In this document: one piece after another, positions 12,656 to 23,750 of the stretch
Position numbering within the stretch: position 1 is the first letter of the stretch
Layout: the number at the start of each line of letters is the position of its first letter
Assembly: GCA_030035585.1 (NCBI GenBank)
Contig: CM057472.1
Coordinates: 88,967,601-89,031,600 of the forward strand
Direction: 5' to 3'
Length of the DNA stretch: 64,000 bases
From: Dugong dugon
Lineage: Eukaryota; Chordata; Mammalia; Sirenia; Dugongidae
Program-made: the position numbers and the translations under genes
Notes under the pieces: model-generated
What the model saw: the letters and a program-made list of their open reading frames with translations, nothing else
Database searches by the model: none
Told to the model about the DNA's origin: nothing

Positions 12656-12663
12656 TGAAAAAG

Positions 12664-12805
12664 AGCTACAGTTGCTAACCAAAAGGTTGACAGTTTGATT
12701 CCACCAGGCACTTCTTAGAAATCCTATGGGGCAGTTCTACTCTGTCCTATAGAGTCGCTATGAATTGGAATTGACTCGATGGCAATGGGTTTTTTGGTTT
12801 TATGT
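12664..12805 (+). mobile_element. AfroSINE, 3' part only
   Basis: Begins within the tRNA-like head ('gctaaccaaaaggttgac') and continues through 'ccta-tagagtcgctatgaattgg' to 'gatggcaatgggtttt'. The 5' end is missing exactly where L1-B ends, as expected if the source L1 had landed inside this SINE at its original locus. Confidence 0.85.
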
Positions 12806-13335
<530 letters not shown>

Positions 13336-13925
13336 TTAATAAATCCATAGAATTACCATATGACCCAGCACTTCCACTCCTACCTTTATAGCAAAAAGCT
13401 GGAAATAGATATTCTAACAAAAACTTGTACACAAATGTTCATAGCAGCACTATTAACAATAGCCAAAAGGTGGAAACAAACCAAATGTGTATCAACAGAT
13501 GAATGGATACCACCAAAATGTGGTATATCCATACAGTGGAATATTACCCAGCCATTAAAAGAAACAAAGTACTGATACATGCTACAACATGAGGTATCTT
13601 GAAAACATTATGTTAAGTGAAAAAAGACAGAAACAAAATGTCACATATTATAATTCCTTTTACAGGAAATATGAAGAATAGGCAAAGGCAAATGGTAGAG
13701 AGAGAAAGTAGATCAGTGTTTTCCAAGGGCTGGGGGGAAAGGGCAATGGAAAGTGACTGTTTAATAGGTCTGGGGTATCCTTTTGGGGTGATGAAAATGT
13801 TCTGGAACTAGATAGTGGTGATGGTTGTACAACATTGGGAATGTACTTAATGCCACTTGAATTGTACACTTTAAAATGGTTAAAATGATAAATTTTATGT
13901 TATGTGTATTTTACTACCAAAAATG
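13336..13925 (+). mobile_element. Ancient L1M (L1MA/L1MB-type) 3' end
   Basis: Typical old eutherian L1: the last part of ORF2 ('GISIQWNIT' region near 13520) and the 3' end with 'ttggggtgatgaaaatgttc' and 'tgaattgtacactttaaaat'. Such elements stopped moving before afrotherian radiation, so its place inside the younger L1-A needs explanation (see findings). Confidence 0.85.
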
Positions 13926-13939
13926 ATTAGACAAAAAGT

Positions 13940-13945
13940 AATAAA
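13940..13945 (+). promoter_or_regulatory. Putative polyadenylation signal AATAAA
   Basis: AATAAA 22 nt before the A8 run at 13968-13975, within normal cleavage distance. It lies just beyond the L1M end. It would be the signal used by the read-through transcript. Confidence 0.55.
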
Positions 13946-13971
13946 ACTGTATTACATGATTTATTTTAAAA

Positions 13972-13989
13972 AAAATAGATATAGAAAGG
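13972..13989. repeat. Probable target-site duplication, right copy
   Basis: Diverged copy of 5092-5107. It overlaps the end of the A run, and L1-A ORF2 continues directly from it. Confidence 0.7.
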
Positions 13990-14523
13990 AAATTTTTCAA
14001 CATAAAAAAGAGCATCTATGCAAAACCAATAGCAACATCATTCTTAATGGAGAGAGGCTGAAAATATTCCCCTTGAGAACAGGAACAAGACAAGGATGAC
14101 CTTTATCACCACTCCTATTTAATATTGTGCTGGAAGTCCTAGCTAGAGCAATAAGGCAAGAAAAAGAAATAAAGGGAAATCAAGATGGTAATGAAGAAGT
14201 TAAACTGTCCCTATTGGAGGACGATTTAATACTATACATAGAAAATCCAAAAGACTCCATGAGAATACTATTGGCACTAATAGAAAGATTCAGCAGAGTA
14301 CCAGGATACAAGATAAACATACAAAAATCCATTGGATTTCTATACACCTATAAAGGGAATGATGAAAAGGAAATCAGGAAAACAATACCATTTATAATAG
14401 CCTCTAAAAAAATAAAATACTTAGGAATAAATCTAACCAGGGATGTAAAAGACCTATACAAAGAAAACTACAAAACATTACTGCTAGAAACCCAAAGGGA
14501 TCTACATAAATAGAAAAATATAC
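13990..14523 (+). pseudogene. L1-A ORF2 remnant, part 2 (RT catalytic region)
   Basis: Continues the RT after the L1-B insertion: 'GTRQG' near 14085, then an open stretch 14127-14513. The catalytic FADD box is changed to LEDD near 14215, and there is a stop just after GTRQG. It stops where the solo LTR begins. Confidence 0.85.
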
Positions 14524-15035
14524 TGTCATGGATTGAATTACGTCCCCTAAAAAATGTGTGTATCAGTTTGGCTGGTCCATGATTCCTTCTATGTGTGGTT
14601 TTCCACCATTTTGTGATTGTAATTTTCTGGTAAAGAGGATTAGGGTGGGATTGTATAACACCCTTACTAAAGTCATATCCCTGATCCAATGTAAAGGGAG
14701 TTTCCCTAGGGTGTGGCCTGCACCACCTTTTATTTTACAAGAGATAAAAGGAAAGGGAAGCAAGCAGAGAGTCAGGGACCTCATACCACCAAGAAAGCAG
14801 CACCAGGAGCAGAGTGCATCCTTTGGACTAGTGTCCCTCTGCCTGAGAAGCTCCCAGACCAAAGGAAGACTAACGACAAGGACCTTCTCCTCAGCCAACA
14901 GAGAAAGCCTTCCCCTGGAGCTGATGCCCTGAATTTAGACTTCTAGCCTACTAGACTGTGAGAAAATAAATTTCTCTTTGTTAAAACCATCCACTTGTGG
15001 TATTTCTGTTAGAGCAGCACTAGATGACTAAGACA
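14524..15035 (+). mobile_element. Solo MaLR-type LTR inside L1-A
   Basis: 512 bp, starting TGTCATGGATTGAATTACGT and ending ACTAAGACA. It has the MaLR plan: 'gtcccc' near the start, 'agacttctagcc...actgtgagaaaataaat' (poly(A) signal about 14965) and 'ccacttgtggta' before the end. Flanks are TATAC (14519-14523) and CATAC (15036-15040), a 5-bp duplication with one difference. The L1 ORF2 is continuous across it. A close relative of similar length, in reverse orientation, is at 33889-34397. No internal region, so it is a solo LTR. Frames inside it are not genes. Confidence 0.85.
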
Positions 15036-16458
15036 CATACCATGCTTATGGATAGGTAGACTCAACATTGTGAAAATGACAATTATACCCAAATCAATTT
15101 ACAAATATAATGCAATCCTGATCCAAATACCAACAGTATTCTTTAAAGAGATGTCAAAACTAATCATTAACTTTATATGGGAAGGGAAGACACCCCAGAT
15201 AAGTAAATCACTATTGAAGAAGAAGAATAAAGTAGGAGGACTCACACTACCTGCCCTCAGAACCTACTATACAACGACAGTAGTCAAAACAGCCTGGTAG
15301 TGGTACAATCACAGACACATTGACCAAGGGAACAGAACTGAGAACCCAGATGTAAATCCAACCACCTACGGTCACCTGATGTTTGACAAGGGCCCAAAGT
15401 CCATCAAATGGGGAAAAGATGGCCTTTTTAACAAATGGTGCTGGAAAACTGGATGTCCATCTGCAAAAAAAATGAAACAGGACCCATACCTCACACCATA
15501 TACAAAAACTAATTCAAAATGGATCAAAGACCTAAATATAAAGCCAAAAACTATAAAGTTCATAGAAGAAAAAATAGAATCAAAACTAGAGGCCCTAATA
15601 CATGGCATTAACAGGATACAAACCATAACCAACAGCACACAAACTTCAGAAGATAAACTAGATAACTGGGATCTTGTAAAAATTAAACACTTAAGTTCAT
15701 CAAAAGACTTCACCAAAAAAGTAAAAAGACAACCTACAGACCGGGAAAAGAATTTTGGCTATTACAAATCAGACAAAGATCTAATCTTTAAAATCTACAG
15801 GAAAATCTAACACCTCTACAACAAAATGATAAATAATACAATTAAAAAATGGGCAAAGGAAATGAACAGACACTTCACCAAAGAAGACATTAAAGTGGCT
15901 AACAGACACATGAGGAAATGCTCACAATCAATAGCCATTAGAGAAATGTGAATCAAAACCACATTGAGATACTATCTCACCCCAGCATTACCAGTACAAA
16001 TCAAAAACACAGAAAATAACAAATGTTGGAGAGGCTGCGGGGAGACTGGAACTCTTATGCACTGCTGACGGGAATATAAAATGATACAACCATTTTGCAA
16101 AATGATGTGGTGCTTTCTTAGAAAGTTAGAAATAGAAATACCATATGATCCAGCAATCTCACTCCTAGGAATATATCCTAGAGAAATAAGAGTCATCTCA
16201 CAAATAGACATATGCATACCCATGTTCATTGCAGCATTTTTCACAACAGCAAAAAGATAGAAACAACCTAGATGCCCATCAACAGACGAGTGGATAAACA
16301 AACTATGGTACATACACACAATGGACTATTATGCAATGATAAAGAACAATGATGAATCTGTGAAGCATCCCATAACATGGATGAATCTGGAGGGCATGAT
16401 GCTGAATGAAATAAGTCAATCACAAAAGGACAAATACTGTATGAGACCACTACTGTAA
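15036..16458 (+). pseudogene. L1-A ORF2 remnant, part 3 (RT thumb to C-terminal domain)
   Basis: Follows the LTR. The piece at 15070-15300 matches the 'NFIWEGKTPQISKSLLKKKN' region, ending at a TGG-to-TAG stop. 15379-15810 holds the following linker. The Cys-rich C-terminal domain (15960-16458) has stops but ends with a TAA at 16456, as in L1-C. Confidence 0.85.
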
Positions 16459-17434
16459 AAACTCATGAAAAGGTTTACACACAAAAGAAACAATCTTTGA
16501 TGGTTACGAGGGAGGGGAGGAGTAGGGATGGAAAAACACTAAATAAGACAATAGATAAGTGGTAACTTTGGTGAAAGGTAAGACAGTACACAGTTCTGGA
16601 GAAGCCAGCGCAACTTGTACAAGGCAAGGTCATGGAAGCTCCATAGACACATTCAAACTCCCTGAGGGAACAAATTGCTGGGCTGGGGGTTGTGGGGACC
16701 ATGGTCTCAGGGAACATATCACTCAATTGGCATGACGTAGTTTATAAAGAAAATGTTCTACATTCTACTTTGGTGAGTAGCATCTGGGGTCTTAAAAGCC
16801 TATGAGCGGCCATCTAAGATACTCCACTAGTCTCACCCATTCCGGAGCAACGGAGAATGAAGAAAACTAAAGATACAAGGGAAAGGTTAGTCCAAAGGAC
16901 TAATGGACCACAACTACCACGGCCCCCACCATACTGAGTCCAGTACAACGAAATGGTGCCTGGTTACCACCACTGACTGCTCTGACGGGGATCACAACTG
17001 AAGGTCCTGGACAGAGCTGGAGGAAAATGTAGAACAAAACTCTAACTCGCCAAAAAAAAAAAAAAAGACCAGACTTATTGGCCTGACCGAGACTAGAGAA
17101 TCCCCATGAGTATGGCCCCCAGAAACCCTTTTAGCTCAATAATGAAGTCACTCTCAAGGTTTGCCCTTCATCCAAATATTAGACAGGCCCATAAAACAAA
17201 ACAAGACTAAAGGGGTACATCAGTCCAGGGGCGGAAACTGAAGGCAGGAGGGGCAGGAGAGCTGGTGATAGGGAGTCCAGGGTCGAGAAGGGAGAGTGTT
17301 GACATGTCGTGGGGTTGTTAACCAATGTCATAAAACAATATGTATACTAACTGTTTAATGAGAAGCTAGTTTGTTCTGTAAACCTTCATCTAAAGTACAA
17401 TAAATAAATGAAGTTAAAAAAAAAAAAAAAGAAC
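16459..17434 (+). other. L1-A 3' UTR and poly(A) run
   Basis: Homologous to 41454-42370 of L1-C. It has a G-rich purine tract at 16505-16530 and an internal A-run at 17053-17066, and ends 'aagtacaataaataaatg' plus an A-run. It lacks the duplicated 3' end found in L1-C. Confidence 0.8.
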
Positions 17435-17474
17435 TGTCAGAGTTAATAAATATATCATCGGGGGTGGGGGGAGG

Positions 17475-17488
17475 AGAATGAACTTCTA
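17475..17488. repeat. Target-site duplication of L1-A, right copy
   Basis: Exact match to 1823-1836. About 44 nt, including a G-rich stretch (17459-17474), separate it from the A-run. Comparison with the left flank suggests a small insertion inside a longer duplication. Confidence 0.75.
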
Positions 17489-17505
17489 CTAGCTAGTATA
17501 TATCA

Positions 17506-17812
17506 AATCTATCTTGGAGGAAGTACAGCCAGAATGTTCCTTAAAAGCAAAGATGGCAAAATTTTGTCTCACTTACTTTGGACATGTTATCAGGAGGGAC
17601 AAATCCCTGGAGAAGGGAATCATGCTTGGTAAACTAGAGGGTCAGTGAAAAAAGAGGAAGACCCTCAATGAGATGGATTGACACAGTAGCTGCAACAATG
17701 GACTGAAACATAATGATTGTGAGGATGGTGCACGACCAAGCAACCGATTGTTCTGATGTCCATGGGGTCACTATGAGTCGGGACCAACTGAAGGGCACCT
17801 AACAACAACAAC
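17506..17812 (+). mobile_element. RTE-clade LINE, 3' end (5'-truncated)
   Basis: Homologous, in opposite orientation, to 31880-32200 and 44890-45230. It codes for the end of the RTE protein ('PLN' region, 'RWIDTV') in broken frames and ends with (CAA)n. It is flanked by an 11-bp perfect duplication AGTATATATCA (17495-17505 and 17813-17823), marking it as a separate insertion just downstream of L1-A. Confidence 0.85.
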
Positions 17813-17842
17813 AGTATATATCAGAAGTCAGTAACTTTTAAA

Positions 17843-18037
17843 ACAGTAGTTCTCAAGGTGAAGTAGGTCCCTGGGCCAGCAGGGTAAGCATCACTTGGGA
17901 ACTTGTTAGAAATGCAAATTCTCTCATGCCACCTCAGATCTGAAGTCAGAAATCCTAAGTTGTGCCCATCATCTGTTTTTTAACAAATTTTCCAGGTAAA
18001 ATCCTGTTGCATATTAAACCTTGAGAACAGCTGTTCT
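17843..18037 (+). mobile_element. MER20-type hAT DNA transposon
   Basis: Both ends ('agtagttctcaaggtg' and 'cttgagaacagctgttct') are MER20-like, and the body has the typical 'cacttgggaacttgttagaa' segment. Non-autonomous, no coding capacity. Confidence 0.8.
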
Positions 18038-18092
18038 AAAACAATGGTTAAACCCAGCTACGCATTAGAATCACCTGAAACACTTAAAATAT

Positions 18093-18210
18093 ATGTGTGT
18101 GTGTATGTCTATATATACCTGCACACACACAGATACACAGACACATACAGACACATATATATACACCTATATGTATATACATATGTATGCATGTATGTGT
18201 GTGTGTATCA
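18093..18210. repeat. Compound TG/CA/TA microsatellite
   Basis: Runs of (TG)n, (CA)n with GA interruptions, then ATGT repeats. Sequence just before it ('ctacgcattagaatcacct') looks like the start of another small hAT element, but it is too short to name. Frames across it are periodic artefacts. Confidence 0.9.
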
Positions 18211-18310
18211 GTCCTCAGGAGTATGATTTGATTTCCAATGCACAAACACTGGCTGTTCCTGGAACTCAGAAGGCTTGGGGCTAACTTTCTGAACACCTAG
18301 GCTTTCTCAG

Positions 18311-18430
18311 GAGCCCCTGACTGGCACAATGGTTAAGTGCTCTACAACAAGCCAAAAGGTTAATGATTGGAACCCACCCAGAAGTACCTTGGAAGACAGG
18401 CCTGTCTGCTTCCAATGGTAACTGACGACT
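18311..18430 (+). mobile_element. AfroSINE, degraded
   Basis: tRNA-like head ('ctggcacaatggttaagtgc', 'gccaaaaggttaatga', 'ggaacccaccc') followed by the 'cttggaagacaggcct' middle section of one SINE variant. The 3' tail is not clear. Confidence 0.7.
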
Positions 18431-18564
18431 ACAAAGGTTTTTCTTACGCTGAGAAGCAAGTCTGTGTCTGACTCTCACAGATTTGTATTGTCCCCCAGAG
18501 CAGTACATTATTTTTCATCTCTCTTCCTCGTCATTTACTTATTTTAGAACCAGTGGGTGCTGGG

Positions 18565-18760
18565 ATATAAAGATCATGGACTTAGAAGCCAGATGCCCAA
18601 CTCTTGTTCACATTCCAGTTCTACCACTTACTGACTTTGTGAGCTTGAGTCAGCCGCTTAGCCTTTCTTAGCCTCAGTTTTCTCATCCAAAAATGGGATA
18701 ATCCCTACTCCCTGGATAGTGTGAGGAATAAATTAAATTAAGAAGATGGATAGAAAATTC
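18565..18760 (+). mobile_element. MIR SINE
   Basis: Forward MIR: 'ttctaccacttactgacttt', 'agcctcagttttctcatcc', 'aaaatgggataat'. Confidence 0.8.
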
Positions 18761-18834
18761 TAGTATGGCAAATGAAGCTAAGCAAGTGCCAGGTATAACT
18801 TAAAGTAAATAAAGATGACATTATAAATTTAAAA

Positions 18835-19034
18835 ACTCACTGCCATCAAGTAGATTCTGACTCATGGGAACACTATAGGACAGAGTAGAGCTGCCCCATA
18901 GGGTTTTCAAGGCTGTAAATTTTTATGGAAGAAGACTGCCACATCTTTCTCCCACAGAGTAGTTGGTAGGTTCAAACTGCCCATCTTTTGGTTGGCAGTC
19001 GAGTGCTTTAACCACTGTGCAACCAGGGCTCCCT
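18835..19034 (-). mobile_element. AfroSINE, near full length
   Basis: Reverse strand, RTE-like tail first ('ctgccatcaagtagattctg'), through 'ggttttcaaggctgtaaat' and 'gccacatctttctcccac' to the tRNA-like head ('aaccactgtgcaaccagggc'). Confidence 0.9.
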
Positions 19035-19099
19035 TGTAAATATAAAGACTTTCCCAAAGTTCGTAACGAGGACGGCAAATTAAAACAAGGTGTATTTTG

Positions 19100-19451
19100 T
19101 TACTGGTCTTACAGAAACTGGAGAAACCCTGAGACTATAGCCTCCGGACACCATTTTAACTCAGTACTGAAGTCACTCTTCAGGTTTACACTTCCGCCAA
19201 AGATTAGATAGGCTCATAAAACAAAATGGAAGTTAATTGGCACAGCAGCCCAGGGGCAAGGACGAGAAGGCAGGTGGGGGGTGGGGGTGGGGAGGAAAGC
19301 TGGTAATGGGGAGCCCAAGGTCAAGAAGCGGAGAGTGTTGACATGTTGTGGGGCTGGCAACCAATGTCATAAAACAGTATGTGTATTAACTGTTTAATGA
19401 GAAACTAATTTTCTCTGTAAACATTCATCTAAAGTACAATTTTAAAAAAAA
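19100..19451 (+). mobile_element. L1 tail, 5'-truncated to the 3' UTR
   Basis: Matches the last 350 bp of L1-A. It is flanked by a perfect 10-bp duplication GTGTATTTTG (19090-19099 and 19452-19461) and ends in an A-run. It includes a G-rich segment at 19275-19294. Confidence 0.85.
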
Positions 19452-19553
19452 GTGTATTTTGGTCATTTCTGACATGTGCATATTAAAGCAATAAATTAGA
19501 GCATTTATTCTTTTGGAGAATATGCTCTCTACAGTGACACAACGGGCAGAATA

Positions 19554-19835
19554 CAGGTAGTCGTCGATTTACAATGTGTTCAAGTTACGATGAACCACAC
19601 TTAGCACTGTCTGAATTTTTTTTAACTTCTTATCATTAGTGATATGTACTACATACAATGTTGCAGCATGTAATTTCCTGATGTTATTATTCTAGGGGTT
19701 CAAAGATCGGATTTATAAAAACACTGACAATAAAAGGCAATAATAATGAAAAAAAAAGAGGTAGTTGACTTACTTCAGAACCAACTCGACGTAAGTCAGA
19801 GTTGTCAGAACAGGTTGTAAATCAGGGACTACCTA
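19554..19835. mobile_element. Tigger/mariner-like MITE
   Basis: Terminal inverted repeats of roughly 25 bp: 'caggtagtcgtcgatttaca' at the left and its diverged complement ('tgtaaatcagggactaccta') at the right. TA dinucleotides border both ends (19552, 19836), the target of the Tc1/mariner superfamily. About 280 bp with no coding capacity. Confidence 0.7.
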
Positions 19836-19917
19836 TATATGCATATTCATTAATGAATAATATGAAGCTTGACACTCCAATCAGAAAATACCAAGTAAAA
19901 ACCAAACCTAAAATTAT

Positions 19918-21165
19918 GTATTTTTTTAATTTTTCCCATACAAAAATTTGTACATACATTGTTATGTGACACTAATTGCTCTCCCCATACTGTGACAGCA
20001 CACTCCTGCTTTCCACCCGATTCTCCATGTCCATTCAACCAGCTCCTAACCCTCTCTACCTTTACATCTCTCCTCCGGACAGAAGCTGCCCATTTAGTCT
20101 CTTGTATCTACTTGGGATAAGAGGCACACTCCTCACGAGTATCTCTTTATGTCCCACAGTCCAGTCCAATCCCTGTCTGAAGAGTTGGCCTCAGAAATTA
20201 TTTTAGTTCTGGGAATCCCATATAGAGAATCAAAGGGCCATGCTTTCTGGTCTTCTTACTAGAATTTGAGTTCGGCACCCCACCTTTCTCCTGCTCCATC
20301 AGGGACCCTCTGTAGTGTTGCCTGTCAGGGCGGTCATTGGTGGTAGCCGGGCACCATCTAGTTCTTCTGGTCTCAGGCTGATGAAGTCTCTGGTTTATGT
20401 GGCCCTTTCTGTCTCTTGGGCTAATCCTTTCCTTGTGTCTTTGGTGTTCTTCCTTCTCCTTTACTCCATGTGGTTGGAACCAATTGATGCATCTTAGATG
20501 GCTGTTTGCAAGCTTTTAAGACCCCAGATGCCACTCACCAAAGTGGGATGCAGAACATTTTCTTAATAAGCTTTGTTATGCCAATTGACCTAGATATCCC
20601 CTGAAAGCATGGCCTCCAAGCCGCTACCCCCGCTACTCTGTTCCTCATAGTGTTTGATTGTATTCAGGGAACTTCTTGCTTTGGTTTAGTCCAGTTGTGC
20701 TGACTTCCCCTGTAGTGTGTGCAGTCCCTCCCTGCACCTAAGATAATTCTTATCTACTATCTAGTTAGTAAATACCCCTCACCCTCCCTCCCCACCCTCG
20801 TAACCATCAAATAATGTTTTCTTCTGTGTTTAAACCTTTTTTTGAGTTCTTCTAATAGTGGTCTTATACAATATTTGTCCTTCTGTGACTGACTAAATTC
20901 ACTCAGCATAATGAGTTCCAGCTTCTTCCATGTTATGTTTCACGGCTTCATTGTTGTTCTTTATCATTGTGTAGTATTCCATTGTATGGATATACCATAA
21001 TTTTTTTATACATTCATCCATTGATGGACACCTAGGTTGTTTCCATCTTTTTGCTATTGTGAATAGTGCTGCAATGAACATGGGTGTGCATATATCTTTT
21101 CTTGTGACAGCTCTTATTTCTCTAGGATATATTCCAATGAGCAGGATAGCTGGATCATATGGTAC
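19918..21165 (-). mobile_element. L1, 5'-truncated (ORF2 end and 3' UTR)
   Basis: Reverse-strand L1 with 3' tail at 19918 and 5' truncation at 21165. It keeps the end of ORF2 (open piece 20899-21081, '[19 protein letters not shown]') and a 3' UTR close to that of L1-B. Flanked by a perfect 16-bp duplication CCAAACCTAAAATTAT (19902-19917 and 21166-21181). The forward frame at 20315-20497 is a shadow. Confidence 0.9.
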
Positions 21166-21181
21166 CCAAACCTAAAATTAT

Positions 21182-21484
21182 ATTTTTAATAAAAGGGTTT
21201 AATAAAAGACCTGAGACATGTTCCAAAAACACTTTAAAATCATGCTCTAAGATAGACTTGCTCCCTTGGTGAATGATAACAAAAAAAGAAAAAAGAAAGA
21301 AAAATCACATCTTATGGTTATATTCCCTTGAGCTAAGGAGCTAAGGGAAATTAAGAGTTTCATTCTCTTTCATTTTGTCTTCTCACTTTGCTTCCTCAGA
21401 AAGTAACCAGAGGCATTCAACTGCGTTCTTAGTGAAAGTGTACTCTCACTTTTATGAAAGAATAATTCATTTTCTTTCATAAAT
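21182..21484. other. No feature recognised
   Basis: AT-rich sequence with a purine run at 21280-21303. No coding or repeat signature seen. Confidence 0.5.
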
Positions 21485-22740
21485 TTTTAAAATCAGTTTT
21501 TTGAGATACAATTTATGTGCAGTAACATTCACCAATTTTAAATGACCAATTTGATAAGTTTGGACAAATGTACATAGTTGTATAAACACCATAAGATGAT
21601 GGTATAGAATATTTCCATCACCTCAAAATGTTCTCTTTCCTTTTTTACAGTTAATCTTCTTCCCAAACTCTAGGTCTGACGTCCCATGAATCTTCTATCA
21701 CTTTAGTTTTATCTTTTCTAGAATATCACATAAATGGAATTATGCATACTTTTCCTTTTGGCTTCCTTCATTTAGCATAATATTTTGGGGGTTTATCCAT
21801 CTTGTTGCTAAATCATAGATTCCTTTTTATTGCTGAATAGTATTCCATCGTACGGATATAACACAATTCATTCATCTATTGATAGACGGTTGGTTTATTT
21901 CAGTTTTAGGCTATTATGGACGAAGTTGCTATAAATATTCCTATATTATTTATTATGTGGACAACTGTTTTCATTTCTTTGGGTACTTAAGAGTGGGAAC
22001 TGTGGAGCATATCGTGGGTATATTTTTAACTTTATAAGAGATTGCCAAACTGTTTGCCAAAGTGGCTGTACCATTTTGCATTTCCACCAGCAATGTTAAG
22101 AGCTCTGGTTACTTTAAATCCTCACCAATACTTGGTATTTTCAGCATTTTTATTTTAGTCATTTTACTAGGTTTGAAAGTGTATCTAGTTGTGGTTTCAT
22201 TTTATGTTCCTTTGACGACTAATAATTATTTTCACGAGACATGGTAACTCTCCCTTTATTTCCAAACAAAACCAAACCCATTGCTGTCGAGTTGATTCTA
22301 ATTCATAGTGACCATATAGGACAAAGTAGAACTGCCCCATAGGGTTTCCAGGGAGTGGCTGGTGGATTCAAACTGCTGACCTTTTGTTAGCAGCCAAGTG
22401 CTTAACCACTGCACCACCAGCTCCCCACCACCCACTTTATTTAAGAGCTCTTTAATATCTTTCAGCAATGTTTTGCAGGTTAAAGTATATGGATTTTGTA
22501 TATAATTTTGTAAACTAATTCCTAAGTATTTCATATTTTTATTGCTATTATAAATGATACATACTTTACACTTCAATTTCCAATTGTTTGTTGCTCATAT
22601 ATAGAAATACAATTGATTTTTTTTTATTGACCTGAAATTTTGCTAAGTCTGTAATAGTCAGCAATTTTATACAATTTTATTTAAGAACATCTAGATAAAC
22701 AACTATGTGGTCTGAAAATAAAGGCAGTATTACTTCTTCC
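21485..22740 (-). mobile_element. Ancient L1M, ORF2 end and 3' region
   Basis: Reverse-strand old L1: 'ggctgaatagtattccat'-type segment near 21830, 'gccaaactgtttgcca' near 22044 and further ORF2-like sequence to about 22740. It is interrupted by the AfroSINE at 22265. Decayed, no long frames. Confidence 0.75.
22265..22425 (-). mobile_element. AfroSINE, short variant
   Basis: Reverse strand. The tail 'aaaccaaacccattgctgtc' is followed by 'atagggtttccagggagtgg', where the middle block (the 'cacatctttctccc' section) is absent, then the tRNA-like head. Inserted in the L1M, with similar 'ctttattt' on both sides. Confidence 0.9.
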
Positions 22741-23750
22741 TTTCCAAGAGCCATACCTAAATCCCAAGTAAAGACTCAGCTCATATATTAACTACTCATT
22801 TTGCAACTCTTCACCATAACAGCTCTTGAAAAGTTGTACTGCATTCTAGATAACTCCTTTTTTGTTCAGAATAATATATTTTTCACCTAAAAATACACTA
22901 AATATATAAACAATAAAAGTGATATTTTGACATTATGTATCACTAATTTCCTTGACACTTAGTCAAGGAATATCATATGGAAACAAATTTAAAATCGTGT
23001 GCTCATATGGATAAGCTCAAAATGTTTGGTTTTGCATACATATGCATACATACAAATGTTTTGCTTTTATAAATTACACAAAGTGAGAGGGATGAAGACA
23101 TACTCTCCTGCTACTCTTTAGACCATAATTTACACGTGCTATTTTCATTTGTCTTTAAATATTTGGTCTTTATTTTGCCCTAGCAATGATTTGCTGTGTT
23201 ATGACCTTTTAAAATGTAGTTTGAGCACAAGATGAGTATGAAACCCAAAATAATAGAAGCTGTTTGCTGTAGGATTCCTGTTTGCTTCTCACTGGTTTCC
23301 TACTCCTGTGTGTATCACTCTAGTAATCCTTTTTTTTGGCTTCGTATGAGTAGTTCCTTCCTGTAACAGCAAGTAAACCCAGTTTTTAGTTTTCCTAATA
23401 CTGGTAGAACCCACTTCATCACCCTTTCCCCACCACCACCACTACCAAAGATATCAACATGAGCCAAGAAGAGTCCTCTTGTCAGTAGGCTGAGTTTCAG
23501 CATTACAGGACCTTTCCTCTTCTAAGTTTTGAAATTTCCAACCTCTTACCCTTGCTTCCCCAATCCTAAGGGTGTTGGCTGTTTCCTGCAATTGTTACAT
23601 CCACAATATTTAATGTCCTCTCTCTCTCTCTTCCTTCTTTTTCTGTTACATAGATAAATTCAGACATAGTTAATAATTCTTTAAATTGAATAATTTCTGT
23701 TCAAATGATTCAATTGTTCTGATGTGGTTTTTTAACTGATCTGGGCTGAG
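22741..23750. other. No feature recognised
   Basis: AT-rich, non-coding in appearance. I see no repeat family that I can name; the only ORF in it is a 62-codon reverse frame without features. Confidence 0.5.

Noticed and set aside
18044-18296. Cys/Tyr/Val/Ile-rich frames
   Set aside because: Translations of a TG/CA/TA microsatellite; the same applies to frames at 44676-44998 and 47458-47809.
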